Shown: positions 25,801 to 34,869 of the stretch, one piece after another
Position numbering within the stretch: the stretch's first letter is position 1
How the letters are laid out: every line of letters begins with the position of its first letter
From: Stenopsyche tienmushanensis
Taxonomy: Eukaryota; Arthropoda; Insecta; Trichoptera; Stenopsychidae
NCBI GenBank assembly: GCA_008973525.1
Contig: WACJ01000513.1
Coordinates: 682,001 to 746,000, forward strand
Length of the DNA stretch: 64,000 bases
Reading direction: 5' to 3'
Translations under genes and position numbers: made by a program
Notes under the pieces: generated by a model
Seen by the model: only the letters and a program-made list of their open reading frames with translations
Database searches by the model: none
Told to the model about the DNA's origin: nothing

Positions 25801-28800
25801 ACTCGGAACAAATCCGTTTAGAAGACACTTTAAAGCGAAGTTGTCTAATCCCTATTTTCTTTGTTATCACTTAAGCATTGGGTCGTTCCCCGGTCAGCTT
25901 ATGCGAGCTAGGAACGGTCGACGTATCCCGCGTTCGAATATTGATGATAGATTAAGATTCGAGATTAGTGGACGTCCCAGTTTCTCACAGAATACGGGTG
26001 GTTTAGGACTTTGCTTTTCAGGTTTGAATTTTCTCTGATCTCGGAGTGTCCATGCGGAGATCCATTCATATTCTGTAGACACGTTCGGGCATGGAGTCAT
26101 ATCAGCGATCCGAAAAGCGGACCGGTTGGACACACAGACTATGTGGCCACTTCTTTTAGGACTTTTCGCGGCATTTTTGGTGATAAATGCGTACCCGGGG
26201 CTTTCAGGGCCTCAGAATACTATACTATTTTAAAATATACATTATAATAGTAATACATATTTAACTTAAAAAAATATATTGCGGGAGAGAAAAATATATT
26301 TCCATTTATGTAGCGAAAGGATTAAAATTTCCTTGCGGAGATGGAAGAAAAACGTGATTTCTCATTCAAATTCAACGAAAAAAAACTCTAGGTCTGGCCA
26401 GACCACTTTCATTGATTGGGTGTAAAAATAGAAATATCATTTTTTCTCGAAACCCACGGATCACGAACTTTTTTTAATTCTAAATTTTGCAAAAGACTTC
26501 AATGGACAAAGTCAAGGAGATTTGGTAAGATCTGTACATCGCTACTATTAAAAACTCATCGAAAAGGCAAAAGACAATCTTATTCACAGAATAGTTAATA
26601 GCAATTAAAAGTGAGAAGACTTCACTTAAAAATGCACCAAAGAAAAATTTAATAGGGAAGCATTATTTTGGTCGGTAATAAAATGCTCAATGGGCAGGTA
26701 ATGTGGCAAGGCGGATAGACGATGGTTTTCATACAATGTATTCGATGTTACAATAGATTCCGACGAGCGTTGATCATCTAATCATTGACGATGTGATAAG
26801 AAACTGATCGCAAAACGACATAGTAAAGTGGATTACGGCCAACACTATCAATCGAAAAAATGCGCAATTCATAGCAAATCTAACCATTGCATAATGATTT
26901 CATGTCAAATATATTCACATGGTGAATTCGACGAAGACCGTTACTCACCATCGCGATAAGCCAAGAAGCAAACTCGAGCAATAAAATGTAATCGATGAGA
27001 TAATATTTTCGGGTTCAATCAAATTTATGCTTCCATAAGCCGGATTATGAACGAATGTGTAGTTTCATCCGTTGTAAAATTTCACATTGATAACGCGGCC
27101 AAAATTATATATAAAATAAAAACATGCGATTGGGCGCAAGTCTACATTCGCGCGGAAATTGTAAATTTCGCGCAAACGTGATCAGCATTTTCCCATTTCT
27201 AGAGATTGCATGAGCATATCGCATGTCCAACGCATCCCAAAATGTAATCGGCACACATATTTCATAAGCGGATTATAATTAAAAATTTGTATACTTATCA
27301 ATAGGTATTTTTAGGCGCGAATTACCGAGATAAATGTTTATATATAAATTGATCGATCTATCTTTGTCATCGTTTTGAATACAATCGCTGGTGATCACGG
27401 CCTTGCCGCATTGTTCAATGACTCTCATATTTATCAAAATTTATCGTTTGAAAATATATTTTGAAGCGAAATTTGGATGAAAAGACCTGAACGTCACGAG
27501 AAATGAAATTCCAAGCGGTCTTCTGTCCAAAATGGAGCGAGAATCGTTTGTAGCGTGTCCGTGTATATATGCGTGTGTCTATGCGTAGCTTAAAACAATC
27601 ACTAGACCAGCAGCGCGCCTATTTTATTATATATTACACAACACACAGCCTCTTCTATTGCATTTGAATATCGAGATAAATTTAAAGATCTATCAAGGCC
27701 CGATGAATTGTTTGATGGTCGATGAAGATATATCCTTGCAATAGGTGGCTTCCGCCAAAGCGGGTTGACTCAGGATTTTAAAATGAATTACAGGGCGATA
27801 TAAAAATTATTACGTCAGACATTGTTATATCACACTTTGAACGGTTCAACAGATATTTCTACAACCGCATTAAATCTCCAAAATCCGAGCTTAATCGATC
27901 GATTAAGAGATTGCGGCTGCGTGATTTCATTCAATAGCTTGGCACCTGCCATGTGCATTGTCAATGAGATTAGCGGTCGAAATCTTTCGAAAAATGCTGA
28001 TAAAAACGATTAGACATGGACCACCAAGATCGATGTATAAATAAAGAAATGAAAATTATTGTGCCATTCCGTCTTTATATTCGAAGTAGTTTCTTTCGTC
28101 GCCGTGAATTTCGATCCGCGCTTAGGGGGGTTTTCGCAGGATTTCCATGCGAGGTAGGTGACATTGAATACAGTCAACCCTCCTATAGCGTCCGCTTCGT
28201 TTGCGGCGTCTTTCACGTAAGCAACGGATAAAATACGTAAGGGCACTTGTTAAACAAATACATTTTCTATGGGTGCCTAACTTTCTATAGCGTGGTCCCT
28301 ATCTCGACGCAGTGAACATTCATCTATTAAAACAAATAATTTTGACAGAGATATAAATAAAATATATAATATGAACCAAAAAAAATAATTATTATCAGAG
28401 GATTGATGGCTATCATTTAGTTTTATATAGTTATTGTTTTAATTAATTTAAACTAAAGCAACTATATCGCTTTGGTGGCACACCAGGGAACTGTTTTTGA
28501 GTATTATAGGCACTATACGCTGAGCACAGGAAGATGAGGTAATTATCTTTTAAATTTAAGTATGAAATATATAATCATTTATATTTTTTCATACAATACC
28601 GTCCTGAAACAACAATATCTAATATTTCAGTAACCAGCGATTGGAATTATTCGAGATTAAATCGCGCATGCTCTTCAATTACACTATTATGATTGAATTC
28701 TATTGCGGATTTAAATGGCTCATAAATAATACAGAACGATGAATTGTTAATACTTCATCTGGAGAATCTTGTATTCGATGTATTGAAGGAGTATATTGTT

Positions 28801-31800
28801 GGTGAAAATAGACTATTGTGATTATCATTTCATTTTCTTTAAGAACAGGAAACCAGGAGTGATGCCATTATTTGGATATGGGTTCAACAACCGGCCTACA
28901 TCTTTTCATTTCAGTCAATTTTTATGCAGATTATTCCCTGAATGGCATAGAACCAAGGCGACAAAGATCATGGATAATAAGGAGCACGGGTTCATCTGTT
29001 CGAAAAACACTTTTGTCCCGATGGATGGAACATTATATCCGCAAATATACGGCATGCATAACACTTCAAACAATGCTTTCTAAAGCTTTCAAATAAACAA
29101 AAAGACATTTATAGCGAAACAATGAGACAATACGAGCGGGATCAACTTTCATTAAACTTAGATCGAATCTATTGACACCAAAATACTCGCGGATGTCGAA
29201 TATTTAAATTAATTTTATGCTTTGATATATATATTATTAAAATGGAACGTGTATAGGTGCGCTAGGATAAATTGGCTCGAACGTCACGTAAAGGGAAACT
29301 CCAAGCGACAGTTGGCCGGAAAGAGACGGAAAATCGTTTGTATTCATAGACATGCTATGCCACTAGACCAGTAGCGCGCCTATTTTATTATATATTACAC
29401 AATACATATCTTCAACTCTGATTTTATTATGCTCTTCAAAATTGCATCGATCACCAATTTCAAACAATGAATTTGATCGGAAGTGATGCATATTTTTTTT
29501 TCGTTACAAAAGTTCGAAGACTATCGACAATTATCGCAAATAGTAATATCCATAAGATTTTATTTTTTTCAAAATTGAATAGCCTTCACCTTATAATTGA
29601 GGAACGTGTTGCATTCTAATGATTAGAGCGGCGCATTTATTATGCATTTGTCCCACAGCCAGCTTACAAATAATGCACTTCCATGCACACAACAACTGGA
29701 CTGAGTGAGCATTTTCTAGTGCAGCTTAACGACGTTGTTCAATTTCCTTCAAATATTAAATAAAATAACGTAATTGAAAAGCAGAAATAGCGTGCCCGAC
29801 GATATTAACTACGTACAAGCCGACGGGAAATTTACCGCAAAATAGAACCAATGCATCATAAAAGCAAATAGCATTTTCCTGTAATCAATCTTGGGGCCGG
29901 TCAACTGTCAAATATTCCCGTAAATGATTGATTTTTCAAAATTGATTTAAACGTCACGGAAAATGGAAACCCCGAGTGGCGATCGGTCGGATAGAGAGGG
30001 TGAATCGTTTGTAGTATGTCTGTCGCATACATTATAGAAACGCGCCGCGCCGCCTCTACCATGTGCTTATTGTAACATAGAACCACCGCTAGACCAGTAG
30101 CTATTTTATTATATATTACACAAACATATTTTTGTACTATTTATTGTACTTTACATATTTGATCAGCTGTTGACCCATAACTAGTTTATTCAAGCTGTCT
30201 TTTCCTCTTCATATCATGACCGAATAAACATAACATATGCAGATTTGTTCAAATGACTTAAAAAATCGACTCCCAATCTTATATGCAAATAATAAATGGC
30301 AAGCTCGATAAATTTTAGTCGTATTCTTCCGATACGAAGTTCATTTCCATCGTCTATTATCAACAAGTCCAGATAAAGCTGTTAACAGCCACCATGATGA
30401 CATGGTGGCTGTTAACTTATCATTGTGGTATTGTTTTACAACTGCTAGAAGTGATCGACCGTTATTCCTTTTGTCTCGGATTTACTAACCCTTTTAGTGC
30501 CGGACGCTGATATATCTTCGTTTTGAGTGTTTTGCAAAAAGTGCCAATGACGATCATTTAAATGCACCAATGAGTCTAAATGCAAGACGCATTCATTAGA
30601 AAGAAATTAACTAGCATCATCGACAGGACAGATGATGAAGTGCAACATAAAAAAAGTTTCGAATAAATCTATCAACTACTCGATGATATTTTTGGCATTT
30701 TTTCGCCGATTTTCAGATACGGTTTAAAAAATAAAATTTATTAAAATTCATATTATGTTACATAGAACAAATGGTCTTGCTGTTGACAGTTTGATCGAAT
30801 TAAAGCTTTTTGGTCCACCAACTCATCATCGTCATCAATGATAATGATACGTAGCGCCTCTAATGACCCCGAGGTGCAGCCGCCACAGCTGAATAAAGCC
30901 ACAATTGGACACTTTGACAGCGGCGAAGGCAACGAAAATTTCGTTTGTCCATTTGTATCTCGGCCGAGTCCGCCGTTATTCTGACACCAATGTAGCATAG
31001 ATTTAATGGAGGGTTCGATTGAACCTACATGCTACCTAAGTCTAACAGGCGCCGGCGACAGGCGAGAAGATCTCCTTCTTGTGGATCTTCAGGGCTCTCG
31101 CCATCCAGATCAGACTCCTACACCCTCCCATGAGCGGAGATTAACCGCCGCATTGCGAGCACTGTTTGTGTTTTATTTTTTGTTAATATTGTTTACACGA
31201 CTTTTTATTGTGTATTCAGGGTTGCCCCAATTTACTAGTAACACAAATAAGCACAGTTTTTTTACAAGGCATTCTGACCAATACATTCCAAAATAGATTC
31301 AGTCACGTGGCAAATCAAAAGCATAGTGACTCACAGGTGAGTCATTATGCATTTTTTCTTCATTTGCAACGGGTAAAATACGCAAAGGCACTCGTTAACA
31401 AAATAAAACACATTTTGTACAGGTGCCTATACAAATTTTCTATAGCGTGAACTCGACGCTATAGAAGGGTTGACTGTATTGATAATTCGTTCAATAAATA
31501 CAGATGCATGCAGACATCCATTTCTGACATGCAAAAGACCGATGATGATACATTTGCAGGACTTCGATTCAATCATCACGTATCGTCTGACAAATATTAA
31601 CGAAGCCGATTCCGCAAAATTGCAGCAATAAAATGAGCAATTCCGACATAAATCGAATTCATATCGTTGAATAAAAAAAAACGGAAAAACAGCTTTAGAT
31701 TTCGACTGAACGACGTATTTATTATGCGAATTGCTATGATTCATCGAAGAGAAACCATTGTCGTTTCATTCAAAATGGAATTTGATAAACCGTCTACCTA

Positions 31801-33865
31801 AAATGGGCTTAAAAATTATTTCTCCCGCGCGTTGAAATAAGATCTGATTCGGAAGCCATCCTTTTGTCGATCACTCATTGATTCACCATTGTTTTAGAGC
31901 AAATAATCTCAGATAACAGTGGAAAATCGCTTGAAATGTAAACTTTTCATTTTTTAAATGTTATCAGCACGCTCGCAAAAAAACGCGTATTTCATCATTC
32001 GGAACGAATATCATTCGTTTTTTTGATCTCGTAGGATGTTTAGCGCATTGTCTCGTCTGTATCATTTGTCTGAATCATTGAAGATCCTCAGACGTACGGA
32101 GATTATATCTATTGTTAAAATATCAAGCGGACAAATGTGAATACTAGTCAACTGAAAGCAAAAGAAATTTGTCTAAGTGAAACGTGTATAGGCGCGCTAG
32201 GGCAAATTGGTTTGAACGTCACGAAGAATGAAACTCCAAGCAGTAGTTGAGAGTTTGCAGTATGTCCATGTTCGTCGCATACATCATAGAAAAAGCTCAA
32301 ATTGCGGCAAAAATGGGTCCAGGAGACCCCTCAAGTGCTAAATACGCCATTGCGTAGCATATGCGCCTCTACTGTATGTGTATGTCTATACATAGCATAA
32401 AGCAATCGCTAGACCAGTAACTTGCCTATTTTATTATATATTACACAAACACGGCTTCATCTTTTAGCGCGACAATTTCCATTTCCGAAAATCGACGCTG
32501 CTCAAACTGCGCTCATAGTGTGGACGATGATAGTTTGAGAAGCGCCGAGTTCGCATACAATTTGGCAGCAGCGTTGAAACTCTCCGAAGCATCGAAGGCG
32601 ATTCGACATTGTTGCATTGCTGCATTCGCATGGATTTGCGCCATAGATGCATTCGAGCGTTCGTCAATTCGAATGCATTTTAACACAAGTTTTCAGCACC
32701 GACAGAAAAGCACGTAGAGCAAAATGTCCGATATTATATTATTTTGTCGATATTTTGACACTGACAGCGCACTTCTGATTGGATTCAATCGTAACGCAGA
32801 CGAGGAGGACGATGGATTTCGTCAATGGTCTCCCCGCTTATCCTTGGAGGGCTTTAAATGGCATCGATCGATTTGTCCGCAATTTGTGTTGTGATTGAAC
32901 AGCGCTCTAAAAGTGATTCCCTCGTTATCGAGGATCGCTAACGGTGGCGGATTTAACACTCGAGAGGCTCTTGGCGCAATTCAAGTTTGAAGCCTCTTAG
33001 GTCCATTTGATTTTTCAGCCCTTTCAGCCATTTATATATATATATATATATTCAATTTCTTAAATCTCTTAAATTATGCGGTGGATAAAAACCGTTTTGA
33101 GACCCCTTGAATTTTTGAGGCCTATAGGTAAATCCGCCATCGATCGCGACTATTTACCAAGCATATGATAATTTATTGCAGCAAATATAGGTCAGCAGTG
33201 AGCGACCCAATTATTCACCCCTTTTCAAAATGGGATTTTACAACATACACAGCTTGAAATTGAACTTCACAAATGGGTCCACAATTTAAGGGATGGTATC
33301 GCCAATCGGACAAAAATAGCAAGGACGCGCAATATTGAAAATTCGGACACTTTTACAAAATCGCTTAATTTCGGCTGTTATGTGTATCAAATTGGCGTTT
33401 TAAAAAAGGCCAGCATGTAACCCAGTTATGGTGGATTCGATATAGGGTAGCATTATTGGCTTTTTTTAAGGGTTGCGCAAACGCGGAAGGACTCATAGTG
33501 AAGAGCATTCGCATGCATCGGTCAACTCGATAGGTGTAATTGCATGAACGGACTCACCAGTGGTAAGCAATCCTGTCTCCGGATCCTTGAAGAATGTGGA
33601 CGTCCAGGACGTTGAAGCATACGTTGGTGATGGCATCGCTCATGAACCTGGTGTAGATGGGGCCTCGGTTGGAGTCGAAGTTGTAGGAGAGCACTGGACC
33701 GCTGGGGTGCTTCTTCCAGTAGAAGCTCTGCGCAGCTTCAGCCCAAAAAGTGTCAGGATCGTCCAAGGATTGAGAGTGGAGCTGCCTGTAGCGAGACATG
33801 CTCGGAACGAGGGCATCTTTAGTCAAGGAGGGGTGCGGCGGATAAACCTCCCTGTCGGAGCTCAT
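10841..33865 (-). CDS. AcCoAS: acetyl-CoA synthetase (ACSS2-type acetate-CoA ligase)
   Basis: Nine coding exons on the minus strand: 33865-33558, 13365-13170, 12806-12573, 12496-12381, 12292-12100, 12023-11890, 11801-11612, 11537-11348 and 11280-10841. All have GT/AG borders and compatible phases and total 666 residues, normal for the family. The enzyme makes acetyl-CoA from acetate, ATP and CoA through an acetyl-adenylate; animal ACSS2 is cytosolic and nuclear. Visible motifs: P-loop [10 protein letters not shown] (about 284-293, across a splice), [28 protein letters not shown] (430-439), TGDG near 518-521, the hinge [12 protein letters not shown], and TRSGK with the adenylation Lys at 629, the residue controlled by acetylation in this family. 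There is no signal or mitochondrial leader. Oddities: Cys103 where Trp is usual (YWEGN), and Phe193 where the family has Asp. Intron 1 is 20.2 kb of transposons. Confidence 0.96.
14469..14910 (+). mobile_element. internally deleted pogo/Tigger element T1
   Basis: Ends are CAGCTGACCCGCGGTAATCC on the left and, inverted, CAGACCCGCAGTAATCCGAC on the right. The plus strand carries a decayed N-terminal Tigger frame (EILDRLNR, then KLASECS, then RSTI), typical of the psq-type helix-turn-helix. It is about 440 bp long, so the DDE domain is absent. It lies in the opposite orientation to T2-T4. Confidence 0.8.
15640..15865 (+). pseudogene. Tc1/mariner-superfamily transposase C-terminal fragment (family V, copy 1)
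   Basis: Plus-strand frames resemble the C-terminus seen in the copy at 40.9 kb: IQPDLC, then KLDLPNT, then a HRSKP..RTF run in place of ..RGVHL.D. Downstream sequence (catttgaaaatcgagcgtcc) matches the flank of the copies at 40.87, 43.98 and 45.81 kb. Stops and frameshifts are present. An A17 run interrupts it. Confidence 0.6.
16393..16760 (+). mobile_element. Tigger-like non-autonomous element, family W, copy 1
   Basis: Contains the segment from gagctcggagacagacagag to tagcccaaatttatcgac that recurs nearly identically at 46019. An upstream part matches the inverted copy at 55333 (gatcgcgtatttgcga; aatttctactcggttt). The 55333 copy ends in ACAGTAGACTCTCGATTATC, a Tigger-style terminus; here that terminus has decayed. 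Confidence 0.65.
18014..19022 (-). mobile_element. non-autonomous hAT element, copy A (intact ends and TSD)
   Basis: Begins TAGGGAATCCAATCCCGAGC and ends GGGATTGGATTCCCTA, flanked on both sides by ATTGCGAT, a perfect 8-bp target duplication diagnostic of hAT insertion. Length is 1009 bp. Both subterminal regions are packed with TCCCGGGA palindromes, three on the left and four on the right, probable transposase-binding repeats. It carries only a short frame for the C-terminal dimerisation domain. Confidence 0.93.
18267..18506 (-). CDS. hAT dimerisation-domain frame, 79 residues
   Basis: Starts [10 protein letters not shown] and includes [34 protein letters not shown] and NDETLMF. These are the signature of the hAT transposase C-terminal dimerisation region (LA..L..IP..S..aER.FS..). 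The catalytic DDE part is absent. Copy C at 51593 has the same frame with three differences. Whether the peptide is made is unknown. It could be remnant coding sequence carried passively by the non-autonomous element. Confidence 0.7.
   Translation of the reverse strand: MSQQKGILSVTLMVLYENEGSRDHQLELAFKYLMTIPPTSVEAERAFSAASCLTSKIRSRLNDETLMFNVNVTPGIFSK
20381..20600. mobile_element. mariner-derived miniature element (deleted)
   Basis: The left end (attagatgtattgataagtc, then cttgccgattttgatag) matches the terminus of the deleted mariner at 44892-45329. Sequence at 20541 (aatcggcaaagactttt) and aatacatttgatat near 20595 match its other terminus. The interior is short and non-coding. Confidence 0.65.
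22188..22271 (+). repeat. MITE family S, copy 2 (5' part)
   Basis: The 5' two fifths of the family (cgtcacgaaaagtgaaactc to gttt..cgtcgcaaa), cut exactly where hAT copy B begins. Full copies continue from cgtcgcaaa into atattatag. Confidence 0.75.
22272..22853 (-). mobile_element. hAT element copy B, decayed
   Basis: The left terminus TAGGGAATCCAATCCCGAGC is intact. The block containing most of the dimerisation frame is deleted (similarity jumps from 22370 to 22395). The rest follows copy A to about 22850, where the right terminus is lost. It was inserted into a family S MITE. Confidence 0.85.
23250..23470. repeat. MITE family U, copy 1
   Basis: Ends are inverted versions of a GGCGGATTT motif: cggcggatttcccgtatagg on the left and aagttctaaatccgtcgctg on the right. 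The right arm contains the rc of the family core (acttgagagacc), shared with 24062, 32292 and 32938. Confidence 0.6.
24062..24125 (+). repeat. MITE family U, copy 2 (left part)
   Basis: Matches the start of the copy at 32938 (ggcggatttaacactcgaga there, ggcagatttagcacttgaga here). A mariner fragment follows directly. A possible right end (cgcctataggcgcagaagac) lies near 24557, so the mariner may be nested in it. Confidence 0.55.
24170..24440 (+). pseudogene. mariner transposase C-terminal pseudogene
   Basis: The plus strand reads [17 protein letters not shown], then [19 protein letters not shown], then [12 protein letters not shown]. This is the mariner block holding the second and third acidic residues (DNA.PH; PYSPDL.P.DYH). 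In-frame stops are present. It is the same family as the deleted element at 44892. Confidence 0.85.
25331..25480 (+). repeat. possible PIF/Harbinger-like terminus
   Basis: The sequence taaggcccgatccacactat resembles Harbinger-type ends (GGGCCCG..CACAC) next to a TAA trinucleotide. No matching inverted end was located. Confidence 0.3.
25838..26160 (+). repeat. dispersed repeat family Y, copy 1
   Basis: Two blocks (aagttgtctaatccctattt near 25838; ccgaaaagcggaccggttgg near 26111) recur in inverted order and orientation at 34474-34745. Class unknown; both strands have short open frames without family hallmarks. Confidence 0.65.
26292..26598 (+). repeat. dispersed repeat family Z, copy 1
   Basis: Colinear with 41626-41930 at roughly 80% identity (gcgaaaggattaaaatttcc; ttggtaagatctgtacat). 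It carries a perfect 14-base palindrome GGTCTGGCCAGACC near 26391. Confidence 0.75.
27488..27655 (+). repeat. MITE family S, copy 3
   Basis: Both the 5' block (acgtcacgagaaatgaaatt) and the 3' block (cagcgcgcctattttattat) are present, with about 85 bp between them. Confidence 0.8.
28167..28310 (+). repeat. MITE family with CTATAGCG termini, copy 1
   Basis: Starts acagtcaaccctcctatagc. Later sequence (gcaacggataaaatacgt, then ctttctatagcgtg) matches the copy at 31350, which supplies the complementary end gctatagaagggttgactgt. Confidence 0.7.
28435..28610 (+). repeat. dispersed repeat family R, copy 1
   Basis: Shares atatcgctttggtg, accagggaactgtttttg and gagcacaggaagat..ttatcttttaaattta with the copy at 55625 just upstream of Ldh. 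Confidence 0.75.
29250..29412 (+). repeat. MITE family S, copy 4
   Basis: Complete ends: gtgtataggtgcgctagg on the left, and tagcgcgcctattttattat before tattacaca on the right. The internal part is shorter than in copy 7. Confidence 0.8.
29948..30128 (+). repeat. MITE family S, copy 5
   Basis: Has the acgtcacggaaaatggaaac 5' block and the ctattttattatatattaca 3' block. The left 20-bp end is missing. Confidence 0.8.
30381..30416. repeat. perfect 36-nt hairpin
   Basis: GTTAACAGCCACCATG (30381-30396), loop ATGA, then its exact reverse complement (30401-30416). The stem is 16 of 16 pairs. Confidence 0.9.
31321..31350. repeat. 30-nt near-perfect palindrome
   Basis: gcatagtgactcac, spacer ag, gtgagtcattatgc. 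13 of 14 positions pair. It adjoins the MITE at 31350. Confidence 0.85.
31350..31480 (+). repeat. MITE family with CTATAGCG termini, copy 2
   Basis: Colinear with the copy at 28167 and ends gacgctatagaagggttgac tgt, the inverted counterpart of that copy's left end. Confidence 0.7.
32180..32462 (+). repeat. MITE family S, copy 6, carrying an insert
   Basis: Starts aacgtgtataggcgcgctag and ends with the cctattttattatatattac block and cggcttcatcttttagc. About 50 bp near 32292-32345 are foreign and match family U. Confidence 0.8.
32292..32345 (-). repeat. MITE family U fragment nested in family S copy 6
   Basis: gacccctcaagtgctaaata followed by cgcca is the reverse complement of the family U left end (TGGCGGATTTAGCACTTGAG in consensus, with one change). 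Confidence 0.6.
32938..33145 (+). repeat. MITE family U, copy 4 (both ends)
   Basis: Starts gtggcggatttaacactcga and ends taggtaaatccgccatcg, an inverted pair over about 11 bases. It includes a (TA)n run at 33032-33051. Confidence 0.7.
33558..33865 (-). CDS. AcCoAS: AcCoAS first coding exon
   Basis: Encodes residues 1-102 and two bases of codon 103. It includes the family's N-terminal segment ([18 protein letters not shown], then [13 protein letters not shown]) and NVLDVH before GDRIAYH. The donor GTGAGT is at 33557. Joined to the acceptor at 13366, codon 103 becomes TGT (Cys). The ATG at 33865 is chosen because the length agrees with relatives and no better in-frame start is seen nearby. 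Confidence 0.93.
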
Positions 33866-34000
33866 GATTAAACCGCTTGATATACGTCTACTCGATTAGA
33901 AGGCGCGAGCGCGACTGATCCACTCAATAACGGCTCTCGTTTATTAAAACCAGCGCATGCGCATTACGCCCATTTTCTTTTCAGCGCTTTTCACGTGCCT
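33866..34000 (-). promoter_or_regulatory. AcCoAS promoter: NRF1/Ewg palindrome and CACGTG E-box, TATA-less
   Basis: Within 135 bp upstream of the start codon lie a perfect GCGCATGCGC palindrome (33953-33962), the core of the NRF1 site (Ewg in flies), and a CACGTG E-box (33992-33997). CACGTG is the class bound by Mondo/Mlx, Myc and SREBP proteins. No TATA box is visible and the region is CpG-rich against its AT-rich surroundings. Binding by these factors is inference from motif identity. Confidence 0.55.
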
Positions 34001-34473
34001 CCTCCAGAAGTCCTCAACAGACAATCTTCTGCAAAAATTATTAAATATTATTATTTTTTTTCAATGTCAATTTAACATTTAATTTACCGATTTTTTCAAA
34101 TCAAATAAAATTTACAGATAAAAAACATATATTAATGATAACCATAAACAATGTCGTTTTTTCGATGCACCATCTTCAAAATAGCCTTCTTCAGTCTGTA
34201 GACCAATAAAGATGTGTTTTTTTTTCTAAAATACCATGATAGAAAGTGTCTGTCTTATAAACCTTAAGTTTCAAAATTCTCAAGAAGAAGAAGGAAAAAT
34301 ATATATCTTTATAAATATATAATTTTTATGGGTAGGAATTCCCCTAGGCACGTTAGTGACCTCATTTGGCGCGAGCCACCTATGTAAGTTAGTCTAGATA
34401 AATAATGAAATGATAATTAAAGTAGTTTAGGGCTTTATCCTTGAAAATGCTGCAAAAATCTCTAAAAAGAGAC

Positions 34474-34745
34474 GGAGCGGCCACAAGGTCTGTGTGTCCA
34501 TTTGGTCCGCTTTTCGGACCGCTGACATTACGAATAAGCGCCTCACGATTGGACGCCATACCCGAACATGTCTACAGAATTATTACGAAATCTCATTACA
34601 AAACGAAATTGTCCGAAGAAGACTGATTGGTTGTTTAAATTTTACAATAGGTCGAAAATATTGTTGTCTTTATTTATTGCGGACTGATGACGGCTGGGTC
34701 GGCCCAATGTTTAAGCGATAACGAAGAAAAGAGGGATTAAGCAAC
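34474..34745 (-). repeat. dispersed repeat family Y, copy 2 (inverted)
   Basis: ggtctgtgtgtccatttggt, then ccgcttttcgg and cccgaacatgtctacagaat match the reverse complement of 26080-26160. The block before 34742 matches the reverse complement of 25838-25900. Confidence 0.65.
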
Positions 34746-34809
34746 TTAGTATATATTATAAAAACTGATTAAAAAACGGTATTCTGCGTTTTGCGCCTCA
34801 AGTCCAGTT

Positions 34810-34826
34810 GCGCCCGTGACGGGCGC
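34810..34826. repeat. GC-rich 8-bp hairpin in an AT-rich flank
   Basis: GCGCCCGT, one-base spacer, ACGGGCGC. The surrounding 34.79-34.87 kb is also GC-rich (tgcgcctcaagtccag; tacggccctgtcgccc), probably a piece of another repeat. Confidence 0.6.
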
Positions 34827-34869
34827 CTGTTTTGCCACCTCTTTGTTACGGCCCTGTCGCCCAGTACAT

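Larger units (their letters stand above)
13366..33557 (-). other. AcCoAS intron 1, a 20-kb transposon reservoir
   Basis: Spans between matched donor and acceptor and holds most of the mobile elements listed for 14-33 kb. The subintervals 13.4-14.4, 14.95-15.6, 19.8-20.3, 20.7-22.1, 24.5-25.3, 26.6-27.4 and 33.15-33.5 kb show nothing I can classify beyond short low-complexity runs. Confidence 0.85.

Noticed and set aside
28796..29083. 95-codon plus-strand frame with PTSFHFSQF
   Set aside because: Two frames overlap with similar plausibility and neither shows a motif; no splice context.
30753..30998. 81-codon minus-strand frame with several Cys and Gly
   Set aside because: No zinc-binding spacing or family signature that I can defend; an acidic IIIIDDDDE run comes from low-complexity atcatcatcgtcatc.
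31006..31296. 96-codon plus-strand frame in a GC-richer patch
   Set aside because: No domain, no splice or promoter support; the translation turns hydrophobic and AT-driven after about 50 codons. Likely chance or repeat-derived.
33560..33871. 103-codon plus-strand frame
   Set aside because: Exact antisense of AcCoAS exon 1.
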